In this document: positions 7,557 to 15,984 of the stretch, in pieces
Layout: the number at the start of each line of letters is the position of its first letter
Numbering within the stretch: the first letter of the stretch is position 1
DNA from: an uncultured Oscillochloris sp.
GTDB lineage: Bacteria > Chloroflexota > Chloroflexia > Chloroflexales > Chloroflexaceae
Reading direction: 5' to 3'
Length of the DNA stretch: 44,985 nt
Assembly (NCBI GenBank): GCA_903887465.1
Contig: CAISPW010000215.1
Span: 1-44,985 of the forward strand
The notes under the pieces: generated by a model
The model's input: the letters and a program-made list of their open reading frames with translations, nothing else
The model's database searches: none
What the model was told of the DNA's origin: nothing
Position numbers and translations under genes: made by a program

Positions 7557-9763
7557 ACAATGCTCGTTTCCGTGCGAATGAATGCACAGGGCGGTACATC
7601 ACAAATCGTGAGATCGAGTACGTAGTTCTCAGTCCCATTGGCTAACCGCCCGATGCTTTCGAACCCTAGCTGCCCGTACAGATTGGCGACCATTGCATTT
7701 TTTGTTGTGGGTATGTAGACCCCATAGATCCGTTGAACCCCGTAGGCTCTCGCCGCATCAGCCATGGTCCGGAGCATGAATCGCTCCATCTGCCGACCGA
7801 TCACGCGGCAACTCATCAACCAGGTATCGATCTCCCATGTTCCAGCATCATCGGTATTCTGTCTGGTAACTATGAGGCCGACCAGGCCATTGTCACCAAA
7901 GCGATCGCGCAGTTTAACATAGCAGGTCCAATACTCATCCGAGGCCATCATCCGGCGGAGTTGCTCTTCCGAGTGGCGCCTGGTTGTCAGGTTAAACTGA
8001 TTAGTCTTACCGATCAACTGCACTACCCGTGTCAGCACCGGCTCGTTGAAAGAACCCGCCTCGGCAACCATGTTGAGGTTACAGAGAAACTCTTCCAGCG
8101 ATCCGGCAGTTGTACGCAGTTCATCGCGCAAGGCATTCGCCTGATAGCTCTGGTGGCGCTCCAGATCTTCCTGCGATAGAGCTAGAGCTTCAAAGTAGCG
8201 CCCCCGCTCAAGGGCGGCAACAAAATCGGCCGGGTCAGGGCCAAGCTCCGGCACTGCCACATCGGGCAACTCGCGACGCACGAGTGCCCGCTCGACCGGG
8301 CTATCGTCCAGAAAGACCAAGCTATCAATACCAAGGTTAAGCTGGTCGGCGATCGCACGGAGATTCGTCGGCTTATCAAGCCAGTTTGCGTGGAAGGCAA
8401 CGAAATCACTGAGTTGGAGGATCATGGCATCGTGGTGCAAGAAAGGAGACTTGGCATCAACCTCGTTGTTCTTTGAGCAGACTGCGAGCAAAATGCCGCG
8501 CGCCTTTAGTTCTACCGCGTAGCGCTGTATTTCCTGGTAAGCCTCGCCGACCGCAGAGGGTGGCCCAAGGCGAATGCCCTCCAGCCCATCTTCGCCGATC
8601 ACGCCACCCCAGAGTGTATTATCGAGATCGAGTACAAGTACCTTACGCATAAGCCCGAGCCCAGCACGGATCAGGGCAACCTGATGATCCACTAGGAAGG
8701 GTAAGGCTTCGGCACCAGGGTATTGTTTCGCGGTGTGCCAGTACGTCGCATCGTTCCACACTCGCCGACCATAACATGCCGAAACGTGATCTAGATCGAG
8801 CAGAGTTACCGCAGCCGGGGCGCTGTCGAGTAAGTACCGATTGATCTCGCGCAGCATGTGCCCTCTGCCACCGCGAAACGCCAAACTAAGGTGTCCGTAC
8901 GAGTCGACCGCCGGCTGATCGAAATTGTGCTGGATGATGCGGCATGCTTGCCTTTGGAGCAACGTTTCCCAGAGTTGCTGAATCTCGGTGACGACTCGTC
9001 TGACCTCGCTATCTGGGTTGTCAGACCATGCCGATAGGTTCGCATCTCGCCAACTGGTGCCAATCACCACCACATCGGGTTCAAACCGGTACAGATCCGA
9101 GGTAGGGTTGAGGATCTCTTGCTGTAGATTTCCGTATGGCGCAATATATAGATCCGCGCTGATACCGTCACGAAAGCAGGCGAGACGCAGCAGTGGTACG
9201 AGCAGATCGGGGGTTGTACTCATCAGAATGGCGATGCGGGCTAGACGAGTAGCGGGCGGCCCTCCCCGGCGGATCAGTCGCTCGAACACACGTGCGGCTT
9301 TACTTAGGAAGATAGGGTCTTCTTGGCCGGAGATCGCCTGCCGCAGGTCAGCAAAGGCATCCGAGAGTAGCCCAAGCTGGCCCCGCAGGCGGGCGCGTGA
9401 CAAGTAGGCATCGTGGACCGCCCCGGTACTCCGGTCGATTACCTCGCCCCAGACGCCCAACGCCAGATCGCTCTGTCCGCTGATCTCCAGCATGCGGGCG
9501 CTCAGCCACAACCCCATAGCATTCTGTCGCCACTGCGAATCCGCACTGAGGCGCATCTCAAGCGCCTCAGTGCGGAACATCCCACATCTCTCAATCGCAG
9601 CCAGATAGGTATCCAGCAATGCTTTGTCGTATTCCTGGAACACATTGACAAAGTTATCAATCAATGAGAGCAAATCGGCATCTGCGCACTGAGTGAGCAG
9701 CGCGCTCGCGATAGTCTCATTGAGCTTGAGATATTGAATATCAAGAGAAATATGATTAGGCAC
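7550..9763 (-). CDS. FkbH-like HAD-IIIC protein with N-terminal extension and C-terminal GNAT domain
   Basis: 737 residues. Residues 1-165 look helical and repeat-like. About 175-335 resembles the SGNH-like region of long FkbH proteins (VVVIGTSWRD, HNFDQPAVDSYG). The HAD-IIIC core starts at VLVLDLDNTLWGGVIGEDG (Asp379, Asp381), then VCSKNN, WLDKPTNL and VFLDDSPVER, so all four HAD motifs are intact. About 580-737 is GNAT-like. FkbH proteins take 1,3-bisphosphoglycerate, remove phosphate and load glyceryl onto an ACP. The GTG start at 9763 has GGAGG eight bases upstream and overlaps the stop of the ACP-fusion gene by eight bases, which indicates coupled translation and a working pair. The true acyl group is inferred. 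Confidence 0.9.
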   Translation of the reverse strand: MPNHISLDIQYLKLNETIASALLTQCADADLLSLIDNFVNVFQEYDKALLDTYLAAIERCGMFRTEALEMRLSADSQWRQNAMGLWLSARMLEISGQSDLALGVWGEVIDRSTGAVHDAYLSRARLRGQLGLLSDAFADLRQAISGQEDPIFLSKAARVFERLIRRGGPPATRLARIAILMSTTPDLLVPLLRLACFRDGISADLYIAPYGNLQQEILNPTSDLYRFEPDVVVIGTSWRDANLSAWSDNPDSEVRRVVTEIQQLWETLLQRQACRIIQHNFDQPAVDSYGHLSLAFRGGRGHMLREINRYLLDSAPAAVTLLDLDHVSACYGRRVWNDATYWHTAKQYPGAEALPFLVDHQVALIRAGLGLMRKVLVLDLDNTLWGGVIGEDGLEGIRLGPPSAVGEAYQEIQRYAVELKARGILLAVCSKNNEVDAKSPFLHHDAMILQLSDFVAFHANWLDKPTNLRAIADQLNLGIDSLVFLDDSPVERALVRRELPDVAVPELGPDPADFVAALERGRYFEALALSQEDLERHQSYQANALRDELRTTAGSLEEFLCNLNMVAEAGSFNEPVLTRVVQLIGKTNQFNLTTRRHSEEQLRRMMASDEYWTCYVKLRDRFGDNGLVGLIVTRQNTDDAGTWEIDTWLMSCRVIGRQMERFMLRTMADAARAYGVQRIYGVYIPTTKNAMVANLYGQLGFESIGRLANGTENYVLDLTICDVPPCAFIRTETSIVC

Positions 9764-10790
9764 GAAGTTCCCTCCTCTCTGTGGTGCCGAGCGTTGGTGT
9801 GCTATCGCCTTCGCCTTGCTCAGTCTCAGCTAGAGCACGTTCACGCAGGACAGGGAACGTCGGGCTAGGCTCAGGTATCTTACGGGCATTATTCAACAGG
9901 TGCAGGAGATCTGCCACGGAGCGAATATTCGCTACCTCGTTGGTGGTAAAGCGCACGCAGAATTCGGCCTCGGTGGCCAGCACCAGATGCACCATTGCCA
10001 CTGAGTCCCAGTCAGGATAGTTGGTGACAGACAGTTCCTCAGAGATGCGTAATGTAGGGTCATCAAAGATATCACGGAAGATTGCCTGAAGGCGGTAGAG
10101 CATGGTTCGTCCCTCGCTCTCTAGTACCATTCCGGGCCTATGGCGGAAGGTTACCCGAGCTGGAACACCAATCGCAGTTGCATAATCAGGTATATCGGTC
10201 ATTGCAAATGAGCATGCGCCCAGGGTTGCGTAGCGTCCCAACTTCTTCATCTGCAAGACGACGGCGTTCGATCCAAGCAAGGCACCTTCATCCATCATGC
10301 TTGCACCTAAAACCCGCCCACCAGGTGAAACTTGGGTAAAATCGCCCAGAACCGCGTCATGACCAATGGAGGCAAAGTTATTGACAATGGCATACTGCCC
10401 GATACGGGCGTTCGGGCACAGTATCGAGTGGACTCCGATGTAGGTTCCGATACCAATAGCAACGTCGTCCGCTACAATTACCGACGGATCGATGATCGTC
10501 ACCGGAATCCATCCTAGGCTGAGGACACGTTCTACGACCTTGGCTCGTGCGCTATTATCACCAATCGAGCAGATGAAACAGGGCTTCTCCGATAGCTGGG
10601 CGTCAACCTCTTCAGGAGAGCCAAGCACCGGGTAGCCGTAGATGACCTGGCCATTCTTGGCGGGGTCATCATCGCAGTAGCCCAGGATCGCGTAAGTGGG
10701 GCGTGCAGTGTTGTAGTGTTGGACAGCCCAGACAACTTCCTTACTGAAGCCACCGCTCCCCACCACGATGAACTGTCGCTGCTTAGGCAT
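9756..10790 (-). CDS. PglD/NeuD-like sugar N-acyltransferase fused to an acyl carrier protein domain
   Basis: 344 residues; PglD/NeuD proteins are usually about 200-215. Residues 5-100 form a Rossmann-like N-terminal domain (VVGSGGFSKEVVWAV). A left-handed beta-helix follows (about 105-212), with the probable general-base His144 in SIGHDAVLGDF and the closing IGVPARV. Residues about 228-302 read as an ACP: LYRLQAIFRDIFDD, then PDWDSVAMVHLVLATEAEF with the phosphopantetheine serine at Ser263, then VANIRSVADLLHLL. A polar tail ends the protein. Next to FkbH, AcpS and FabD this suggests a transferase that receives its acyl group from its own tethered carrier instead of acetyl-CoA. The ACP call rests on motif spacing. 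Confidence 0.85.
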   Translation of the reverse strand: MPKQRQFIVVGSGGFSKEVVWAVQHYNTARPTYAILGYCDDDPAKNGQVIYGYPVLGSPEEVDAQLSEKPCFICSIGDNSARAKVVERVLSLGWIPVTIIDPSVIVADDVAIGIGTYIGVHSILCPNARIGQYAIVNNFASIGHDAVLGDFTQVSPGGRVLGASMMDEGALLGSNAVVLQMKKLGRYATLGACSFAMTDIPDYATAIGVPARVTFRHRPGMVLESEGRTMLYRLQAIFRDIFDDPTLRISEELSVTNYPDWDSVAMVHLVLATEAEFCVRFTTNEVANIRSVADLLHLLNNARKIPEPSPTFPVLRERALAETEQGEGDSTPTLGTTERRELRA

Positions 10791-10925
10791 GGGTTACCGC
10801 TCCTCCATAGTAGGGCGCTTGAATGGATCCCATGAACTCCTGAGAACATTGAGTTGCAAAGCTTGTTATAGCGTCGCTTAGTAATTCATTAATTTTAGAT
10901 CACAAAAACTCAGTTTTATTAGCGC

Positions 10926-11588
10926 CTACATAATCTCGCGAACTAGCATGAAGGCTTCAGCGGCCATAGTGCTGACGGTGCCCCCGCGCATGCGGGCCAG
11001 AGCCTCAAGCGACCGGAGCGATCGCGAGTGTGGCGGTGCTTTGATCTGCGTCTGGTAGCACCTCATCGCCTCGAGTTTGCGTCCCAGGTGATCCGAGATG
11101 TTGACGAAGACCGTCGGTGTGAAGGTGGCACTGCCAAATGGTGAGGCCCAGTCGGTCTCTGACAAGGTCTCGTAGCAGAGTAGTCGACGCACCGGGCACC
11201 CGTTGATCGGGCGCGAGGCTACCAGCGCTGCCTGGTAGACCGCCTGATGGTCACCGTGCAAGTCTCCCTGGTAGGGGATATAGACAACCTCGGCCCGAAG
11301 TTCAAAAACGAGCTTCTTGATCGCATCGGCGAGAGCATACCCTGGCATGGTATCGAGTTGAGGTGCAGGGAAGTCGAGAAAGTGGATGCCGGAGCCACCC
11401 AGGAGCGCATGAGCTGCCCGAAGTTCGCGAAAGACCTCCTCTACGTACTCTGGCGGAAAGATCTCCGGGATGCCGCGTGTGACCACCACGGTATGAACTG
11501 CATCGCCCTGGTCGGCGTGTCGTGCCATGACCCCGCCGCAGCCAAGTACCTCGTCATCAGGGTGTGTAGCGACCACCAGCACATTCAC
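10926..11588 (-). CDS. PIG-L (LmbE) family zinc-dependent deacetylase
   Basis: 220 residues. The metal-binding motif ATHPDDEVLGCGG starts at residue 8 (His9, Asp11, Asp12) and the second motif is GDLHGDHQAVYQAAL. The family removes N-acetyl groups from GlcNAc-containing compounds such as GlcNAc-PI, mycothiol precursors and bacillithiol precursors. In this locus it probably deacetylates a sugar or lipid-linked sugar, which would free an amine for another acyl group. GTG start with AAGGA eight bases upstream. The 135-base gap before the next gene (10791-10925) is A+T-rich and has no clear signal beyond a small AAAACTCAGTTTT palindrome. Confidence 0.92.
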   Translation of the reverse strand: MNVLVVATHPDDEVLGCGGVMARHADQGDAVHTVVVTRGIPEIFPPEYVEEVFRELRAAHALLGGSGIHFLDFPAPQLDTMPGYALADAIKKLVFELRAEVVYIPYQGDLHGDHQAVYQAALVASRPINGCPVRRLLCYETLSETDWASPFGSATFTPTVFVNISDHLGRKLEAMRCYQTQIKAPPHSRSLRSLEALARMRGGTVSTMAAEAFMLVREIM

Positions 11589-11603
11589 AGCGTCGTTCCT
11601 TTC

Positions 11604-12470
11604 CTAGAAGATGTCCGACAGCAGCAGGCTAAACCGCATAGGTGGCGGGTCGCTCGTGAGTGGCAGGTAGCACAGGCGTAGCCGATAGTCACTACATCGG
11701 GTGATGTTGGCGAGATCGAAGCCGGCAGCCCGGGCATGCACACCGCTCATGCGCACCCTCTTCGCGCCAGTATGGGTAACGAGTGCGCCCAGATCGCGAC
11801 TACTGCAATCGGGCCATTCGGTCTGTAGATCGAGTACCGTGAGGGTTCCGTCGTCTGGTAACTTGTAAATAATTGCCAGGCGGTCGTTGACCAACTCTGC
11901 TTGGTACGGGCTCGCATAGCTGCGCCACTGGTAGTAGGTTGCATCAGACGGGTGTACGATCTCGTCGCCTAGGCGGAAACGCTCCAGGGGTAGAATGGAT
12001 GCGGTCGGTAGGGGCGGCTGGTCGGGCTGCCAATCATAGAGTTCGCTCTCTACCAACTCGCGCCAGCCAAAGCTGTGCTTGAGTACTAGGAACGAGTTGG
12101 CGTTCGGGAAGCTCAACAGGAAGGGCACACCACGAGATCGAGCGGCACTGATCGCTGCACTGAAGAGCTTGTAGAAGTTTGCAAAGCCCCGGTGCTGCGG
12201 AGCAACCATCAGACTGATGGATAGACAGTAAGGGTATTCGGTTCCATCGTTGGCTAGTAGCTTCTGCGCAACCATCCCGCTATGGCCAATCAGCACGCCA
12301 TCGTCGCTGTAGCCGAGCGTGATCAGTGGATCACCGTAGGGATTGAGGAAGTAGTACTGCGCCCATCGCTGGTGATCGAGTTCACGGTCAAAGCATATGC
12401 GAAAGAGCACCGCTACATCGTCAACAATCGAACGAGCCTCTTCAACGGATGTGAGTACCTTGATCTGCAT
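11604..12470 (-). CDS. GNAT-superfamily acyltransferase
   Basis: 288 residues. The N-terminal half holds the GNAT features: DGVLIGHSGMVAQKLL (strand 4), SLMVAPQHRGFANFYKLFSAAI as the acyl-CoA pyrophosphate loop and helix, then GVPFLLSFPNANSFLVLKHSFGW. The C-terminal half (about 165-288) is less clear. Similar proteins in polysaccharide loci acylate sugar amines. The ATG has GAGGGG nine bases upstream. It lies between the initiating sugar transferase and the PIG-L deacetylase, so deacetylation followed by re-acylation is a plausible joint role, though this is inference. Confidence 0.8.
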   Translation of the reverse strand: MQIKVLTSVEEARSIVDDVAVLFRICFDRELDHQRWAQYYFLNPYGDPLITLGYSDDGVLIGHSGMVAQKLLANDGTEYPYCLSISLMVAPQHRGFANFYKLFSAAISAARSRGVPFLLSFPNANSFLVLKHSFGWRELVESELYDWQPDQPPLPTASILPLERFRLGDEIVHPSDATYYQWRSYASPYQAELVNDRLAIIYKLPDDGTLTVLDLQTEWPDCSSRDLGALVTHTGAKRVRMSGVHARAAGFDLANITRCSDYRLRLCYLPLTSDPPPMRFSLLLSDIF

Positions 12471-12498
12471 ACCATCGCCCCTCTAGTGGCTCCACCAT

Positions 12499-13203
12499 CT
12501 AGTGACTGATGTTCTCACGTTCCTGGAGCAGACTCAGTCTCAGTGCAGGCCGTATCGGTACAGGTTCGTCCTCGACGAGGCTCTCTACCACACAGAGGGC
12601 GGGGCTACCCATGAACTCTGGCACCAACCCCTCGGCGCTAGGATCCACCCCCTCGCGCTTGATCACGACGATCAGGACACCGAAGATGATCTTGAGATCG
12701 AGCCAGAAACTCATGTGATCGACGTACCAGACATCGTGGGCCAGAATATCTTCCCAACTCTGCTCACTGCGTCCAAACAGGGCTGCTAAACCGGCAACCC
12801 CTGGTTTCACCTCGTGGCGGCGATTCTGTTCGGGCGTATAACGGCTAAGGTACTTGACCGGGAGCGGACGCGGCCCGATCAGGCTCATCTCACCGCGCAA
12901 GACATTGAACAGGCCAGGCAATTCGTCCAGGCTCGTGCTACGCAGGAAGCGCCCGAGCGGAGTAATGCGCTGGTGATCGGGGAGGAGTCGCCCCTCAGAA
13001 TCCCGTGCATCGGTCATGGTGCGAAATTTCAGGAGCCAAAACGGCCTACCGTGCAATCCGGCTCGCTCTTGGCAGAAGAGGATTGGTGAGCCGAGCTTGA
13101 TCCGTATAAGTAGGGCCAGCAGCACAAGGATCGGCCCAACGAACATAAGTGCACTGAGTGCAAGCCCCAAATCGAGCAGACGTTTGCCCAGTTTGAGATA
13201 CAT
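12499..13203 (-). CDS. PglC-like initiating phosphoglycosyl transferase
   Basis: 234 residues, the small monotopic type. A single N-terminal hydrophobic hairpin (LGLALSALMFVGPILVLLAL) is followed by FWLLKFRTMTDARDSEG, GRFLRSTSLDELPGLFNVL with the catalytic Asp-Glu pair, MSLIGPRPL and RHEVKPGVAGLAALFGRS. These enzymes transfer phospho-sugar from a UDP-sugar to undecaprenyl phosphate and start repeat-unit assembly. Small PglC-type members often use UDP-diNAc-bacillosamine-like sugars, which agrees with the CapD, DegT and PglD-like genes here. The ATG at 13203 has GGAGGG seven bases upstream and is preferred to the one six codons earlier. Confidence 0.93.
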   Translation of the reverse strand: MYLKLGKRLLDLGLALSALMFVGPILVLLALLIRIKLGSPILFCQERAGLHGRPFWLLKFRTMTDARDSEGRLLPDHQRITPLGRFLRSTSLDELPGLFNVLRGEMSLIGPRPLPVKYLSRYTPEQNRRHEVKPGVAGLAALFGRSEQSWEDILAHDVWYVDHMSFWLDLKIIFGVLIVVIKREGVDPSAEGLVPEFMGSPALCVVESLVEDEPVPIRPALRLSLLQERENISH

Positions 13204-13256
13204 AGATACACCCTCCATCAAATCAAAGCAGATCTAAGGCGCACCATATTACGTGA

Positions 13257-14456
13257 TTACCCTGGGATCGAGCGAGGCTCGGGGACAATCAGACCTTTTG
13301 TCCGTAGTAGATAGGCATATTCTGCCAAAACCTTCTCGAACACGTGGCGCTCATCGAAGCGTTCAAGCGCGATGCGGCGACTCATTCTGCTCATAGAGCC
13401 TAGGCGTACAGGATCATCTAGAAGCGTAGCGAGCGCTGCAGCCAGTCCTAGCACATCACCTAAGGGCACCAGGATCCCATTCTTCCCATGCTCCACAGCT
13501 TCTCGGTTGCCTTTGACATCAGTCACTACGGCCGGCACTTCCATCATTGCGGCTTCCATAACCACCCGTGGAAGCCCCTCTAACAGCGAGGGCAGAACCA
13601 GCACATCCATCAACTTGTAGAGGAGGGGTAGGTCTTCATTGGGGCGGTGACCGAGGAAATGGCAGTACTCCGCAATACCAAAGTCTCTGGCCACTTCGGG
13701 GCTGACCGCATCGGGCCTCCCAAGATCGGCCTCACCAACGATCAGGAAACGCACGTTCCGCCCTTGCCGAACAAGTTCTTGACCTGCAGCGAGGAAGTCG
13801 AATAAGCCTTTGCGTCGAGCGGCTAGACGTCCGACAAAGCCGACAACGTGGGATCCCGAAGGTAAGCCGATGACCGTACGTTGTCGCTGAAGCTCGTCAG
13901 TGCTGACACGGTTAGGGTCGAAACGAGTCAGATCAATGCCGTTCCCAAGGTGCTTAATTTGGGTGGGCCGACAGATCCCTTCAGCAATCGCCGTCTGGAG
14001 ATCTTCTTGGTTTTGCGACAGGATCCTATCAGAGCAGCGGGCAGCGATCGTTTCGAGGGCAATGTAAAAGCGGCGCGCCCGTGCAGACATCTGATCGTGG
14101 AAGAAGAACCCATGTACTGTATTGATCACAATTGGCACACCTGCCATCCGTGCCGCTAGCTGGCCCAACAGTCCAGGCTTGGGGGTGTGGGTATGCACGA
14201 TCGTGAATTGCTCACGGTGCATCACTTGATAGAGGCGGGCCAATGAGACCAGATCCGCCCCCGGTGTGATCTGGCGTGTCATCTCAACCGGAATATGGCG
14301 AATACCTGCAGCCTCAATCACCGACACAGACGGCCCATCTGCGGAGATACCCACCACCTCGTAGCCAGCCCGTTGGATGCTGAGCAACTGGTTCAGCAAC
14401 AGACCGTGAATGGACGCCGAGATGGTCGTGATGTGCGCAACTTTGAGCTTGCTCAT
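13257..14456 (-). CDS. Glycosyltransferase family 4
   Basis: 399 residues with two Rossmann-like halves of the GT-B fold. N-terminal part: HITTISASIHGLLLNQLLSIQ and TIVHTHTPKPGLLGQLAARMAGVP. C-terminal part: VVGFVGRLAARRKGLFDFL, FLIVGEAD and the donor-binding EGLPRVVMEAAMMEVPAVVTDVKGN. It resembles the WcaL/PglA-like retaining transferases that add sugars to the lipid-linked repeat unit on the cytoplasmic side. AAAGG lies nine bases before the ATG. The sugar added cannot be read from sequence. Confidence 0.92.
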   Translation of the reverse strand: MSKLKVAHITTISASIHGLLLNQLLSIQRAGYEVVGISADGPSVSVIEAAGIRHIPVEMTRQITPGADLVSLARLYQVMHREQFTIVHTHTPKPGLLGQLAARMAGVPIVINTVHGFFFHDQMSARARRFYIALETIAARCSDRILSQNQEDLQTAIAEGICRPTQIKHLGNGIDLTRFDPNRVSTDELQRQRTVIGLPSGSHVVGFVGRLAARRKGLFDFLAAGQELVRQGRNVRFLIVGEADLGRPDAVSPEVARDFGIAEYCHFLGHRPNEDLPLLYKLMDVLVLPSLLEGLPRVVMEAAMMEVPAVVTDVKGNREAVEHGKNGILVPLGDVLGLAAALATLLDDPVRLGSMSRMSRRIALERFDERHVFEKVLAEYAYLLRTKGLIVPEPRSIPG

Positions 14457-14554
14457 AGCACTAACCTTTCAACAGTGTTGGCGTAGGTTTGGTATTTCTC
14501 GAATCTCCAGGAATTACCGTGATTGAAAATCAGGTTATTCGGCTTCAGGAAGAA

Positions 14555-15772
14555 CTAAAACGGCAATTCCTGAAGAGCCTGTTTCTCAAACCACACTTTA
14601 GTCTGCTCATAAACATAGCGATAAAAGTTGATACGCCGCAATTTAAGTTCCTCGCCACGATACTGGTGAGATTTCGCGAGATTATGGGCCGCCATCTTTT
14701 CCATACGTTGTGGGTTCGTCACGATTGCACGAATCTTGTCTGCCAGGGCATGCACATCACCAGGGGGTACCAGGTCCTCTGGTGGTAGCAGTTCAGGAAT
14801 CCCACCTACAGTTGAACCAATACAGGGTAATCCGCGTGCCATCGCCTCAATCATGGCACGTGGCAGACCCTCGGTACGCGACGGCAGAACAAATAGATCG
14901 GCCTGATCCAGTTCTGCGCGGACAGCACCTTGGGTACTCAGTTGTCCCCGAAAGAGTACACGCTCTCCCAGACCTAGTCTCGCAGCACGAGTTTCCAATT
15001 CCGCTCGGTACGTACCATCACCGACCAGAACGAGTTTTAGATTTAAACCATTACTTATACAGAGAGCAACAGCATCGATGAGTACATCTGGAGCCTTATA
15101 CAATTGCCCGAACATACCTACGCTGATCAATGAAAATAGGTTTCTCTCATATTTAAATACGCGCGGTATTGATATAATTGCTGAATCTGTCAATTCAACA
15201 TCTGAATAATAGGTCGCAAACGCATTTAATCTTGATGGATAGCGACGCTGTAGTGCATATTCGGTGACATACGCAACGGCGCAAGCTCTGGCGCATTGGT
15301 ACCGCAACTGATATGCGGACCAATAGCGAAAGAAGGGGCGTAGTGGGTGCCTCACAGCCCCGGGTGAAAAGACATCAAAAGGGTCACCGACAACTTCCAC
15401 TCCATATGGATGACCAGTCCGGTACAATTTAGGTAGGATACAGGACGCAATTTGTGATCCAAGACGCAGAATGATGAAATCTTGCGGTTTGACAACATTT
15501 TTAGCAACGCTTTGAACTTCGCGTGACCGCAAGAGGTACTGGAACGGACCGAGATAGTCCGGTACTGCGGCAAATTTGACCCCCTCTCCGTCGGCTCTTT
15601 GCCAGTCTTCGCCCTTGGTTGGAACATTCCGCACACGCGCTACTACCCGCACCTCATTGAAAACATCGAGATAGCGTCTCCAGAAGTTGTAAGGAAACTG
15701 TGTTTGTGTCCAGATAGAATTGTCAGGTGTACGATCAAAATGATGTTCTAGAGCAACAATAACTCTGTTCAT
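14555..15772 (-). CDS. Glycosyltransferase family 4
   Basis: 405 residues. GT-B fold with the C-terminal donor site seen in LISVGMFGQLYKAPDVLIDAV, LVLVGDGTYRAELE and SRTEGLPRAMIEAMARGLPCIGSTVGGIPELL. The N-terminal half is poorly conserved, as usual for acceptor-binding domains. The gene is less GC-rich than the sugar transferase and deacetylase genes, like the neighbouring polymerase, which fits a repeat-unit-specific block exchanged between strains. GGAGG lies seven bases before the ATG. Likely adds one residue of the repeat unit. Confidence 0.92.
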   Translation of the reverse strand: MNRVIVALEHHFDRTPDNSIWTQTQFPYNFWRRYLDVFNEVRVVARVRNVPTKGEDWQRADGEGVKFAAVPDYLGPFQYLLRSREVQSVAKNVVKPQDFIILRLGSQIASCILPKLYRTGHPYGVEVVGDPFDVFSPGAVRHPLRPFFRYWSAYQLRYQCARACAVAYVTEYALQRRYPSRLNAFATYYSDVELTDSAIISIPRVFKYERNLFSLISVGMFGQLYKAPDVLIDAVALCISNGLNLKLVLVGDGTYRAELETRAARLGLGERVLFRGQLSTQGAVRAELDQADLFVLPSRTEGLPRAMIEAMARGLPCIGSTVGGIPELLPPEDLVPPGDVHALADKIRAIVTNPQRMEKMAAHNLAKSHQYRGEELKLRRINFYRYVYEQTKVWFEKQALQELPF

Positions 15773-15807
15773 ACAGAAACCTCCATATCCTCGCTGCTGG
15801 AGATTGA

Positions 15808-15859
15808 CTATAGCAATCCTGCGCAGGATTGCTATAGCAGTCCTACCGAGGTTGTGAAG
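15808..15859. repeat. 30-bp perfect palindrome with shared repeat module
   Basis: 15808-15837 is a perfect 30-bp palindrome (half CTATAGCAATCCTGC). Overlapping its end, TATAGCAGTCCTA (15833-15845), five variable bases and GTTGTGAAG (15851-15859) occur with the same spacing at 36510-36536. On the minus strand the module reads TTCACA...TATAGC, a promoter-like arrangement with a 16-base spacer just upstream of the glycosyltransferase gene at 14555-15772. Confidence 0.65.
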
Positions 15860-15984
15860 CCACTTGATTGGCTATCGCTGGTCTATTAGAGGACTCGACC
15901 CATCTGGTGATCTCTTACAAAGTGCTGCCCGCACGAACGATCCACGTTCCCCTTGCCCAAGTATTTACACTTTTTCAGAGCACC

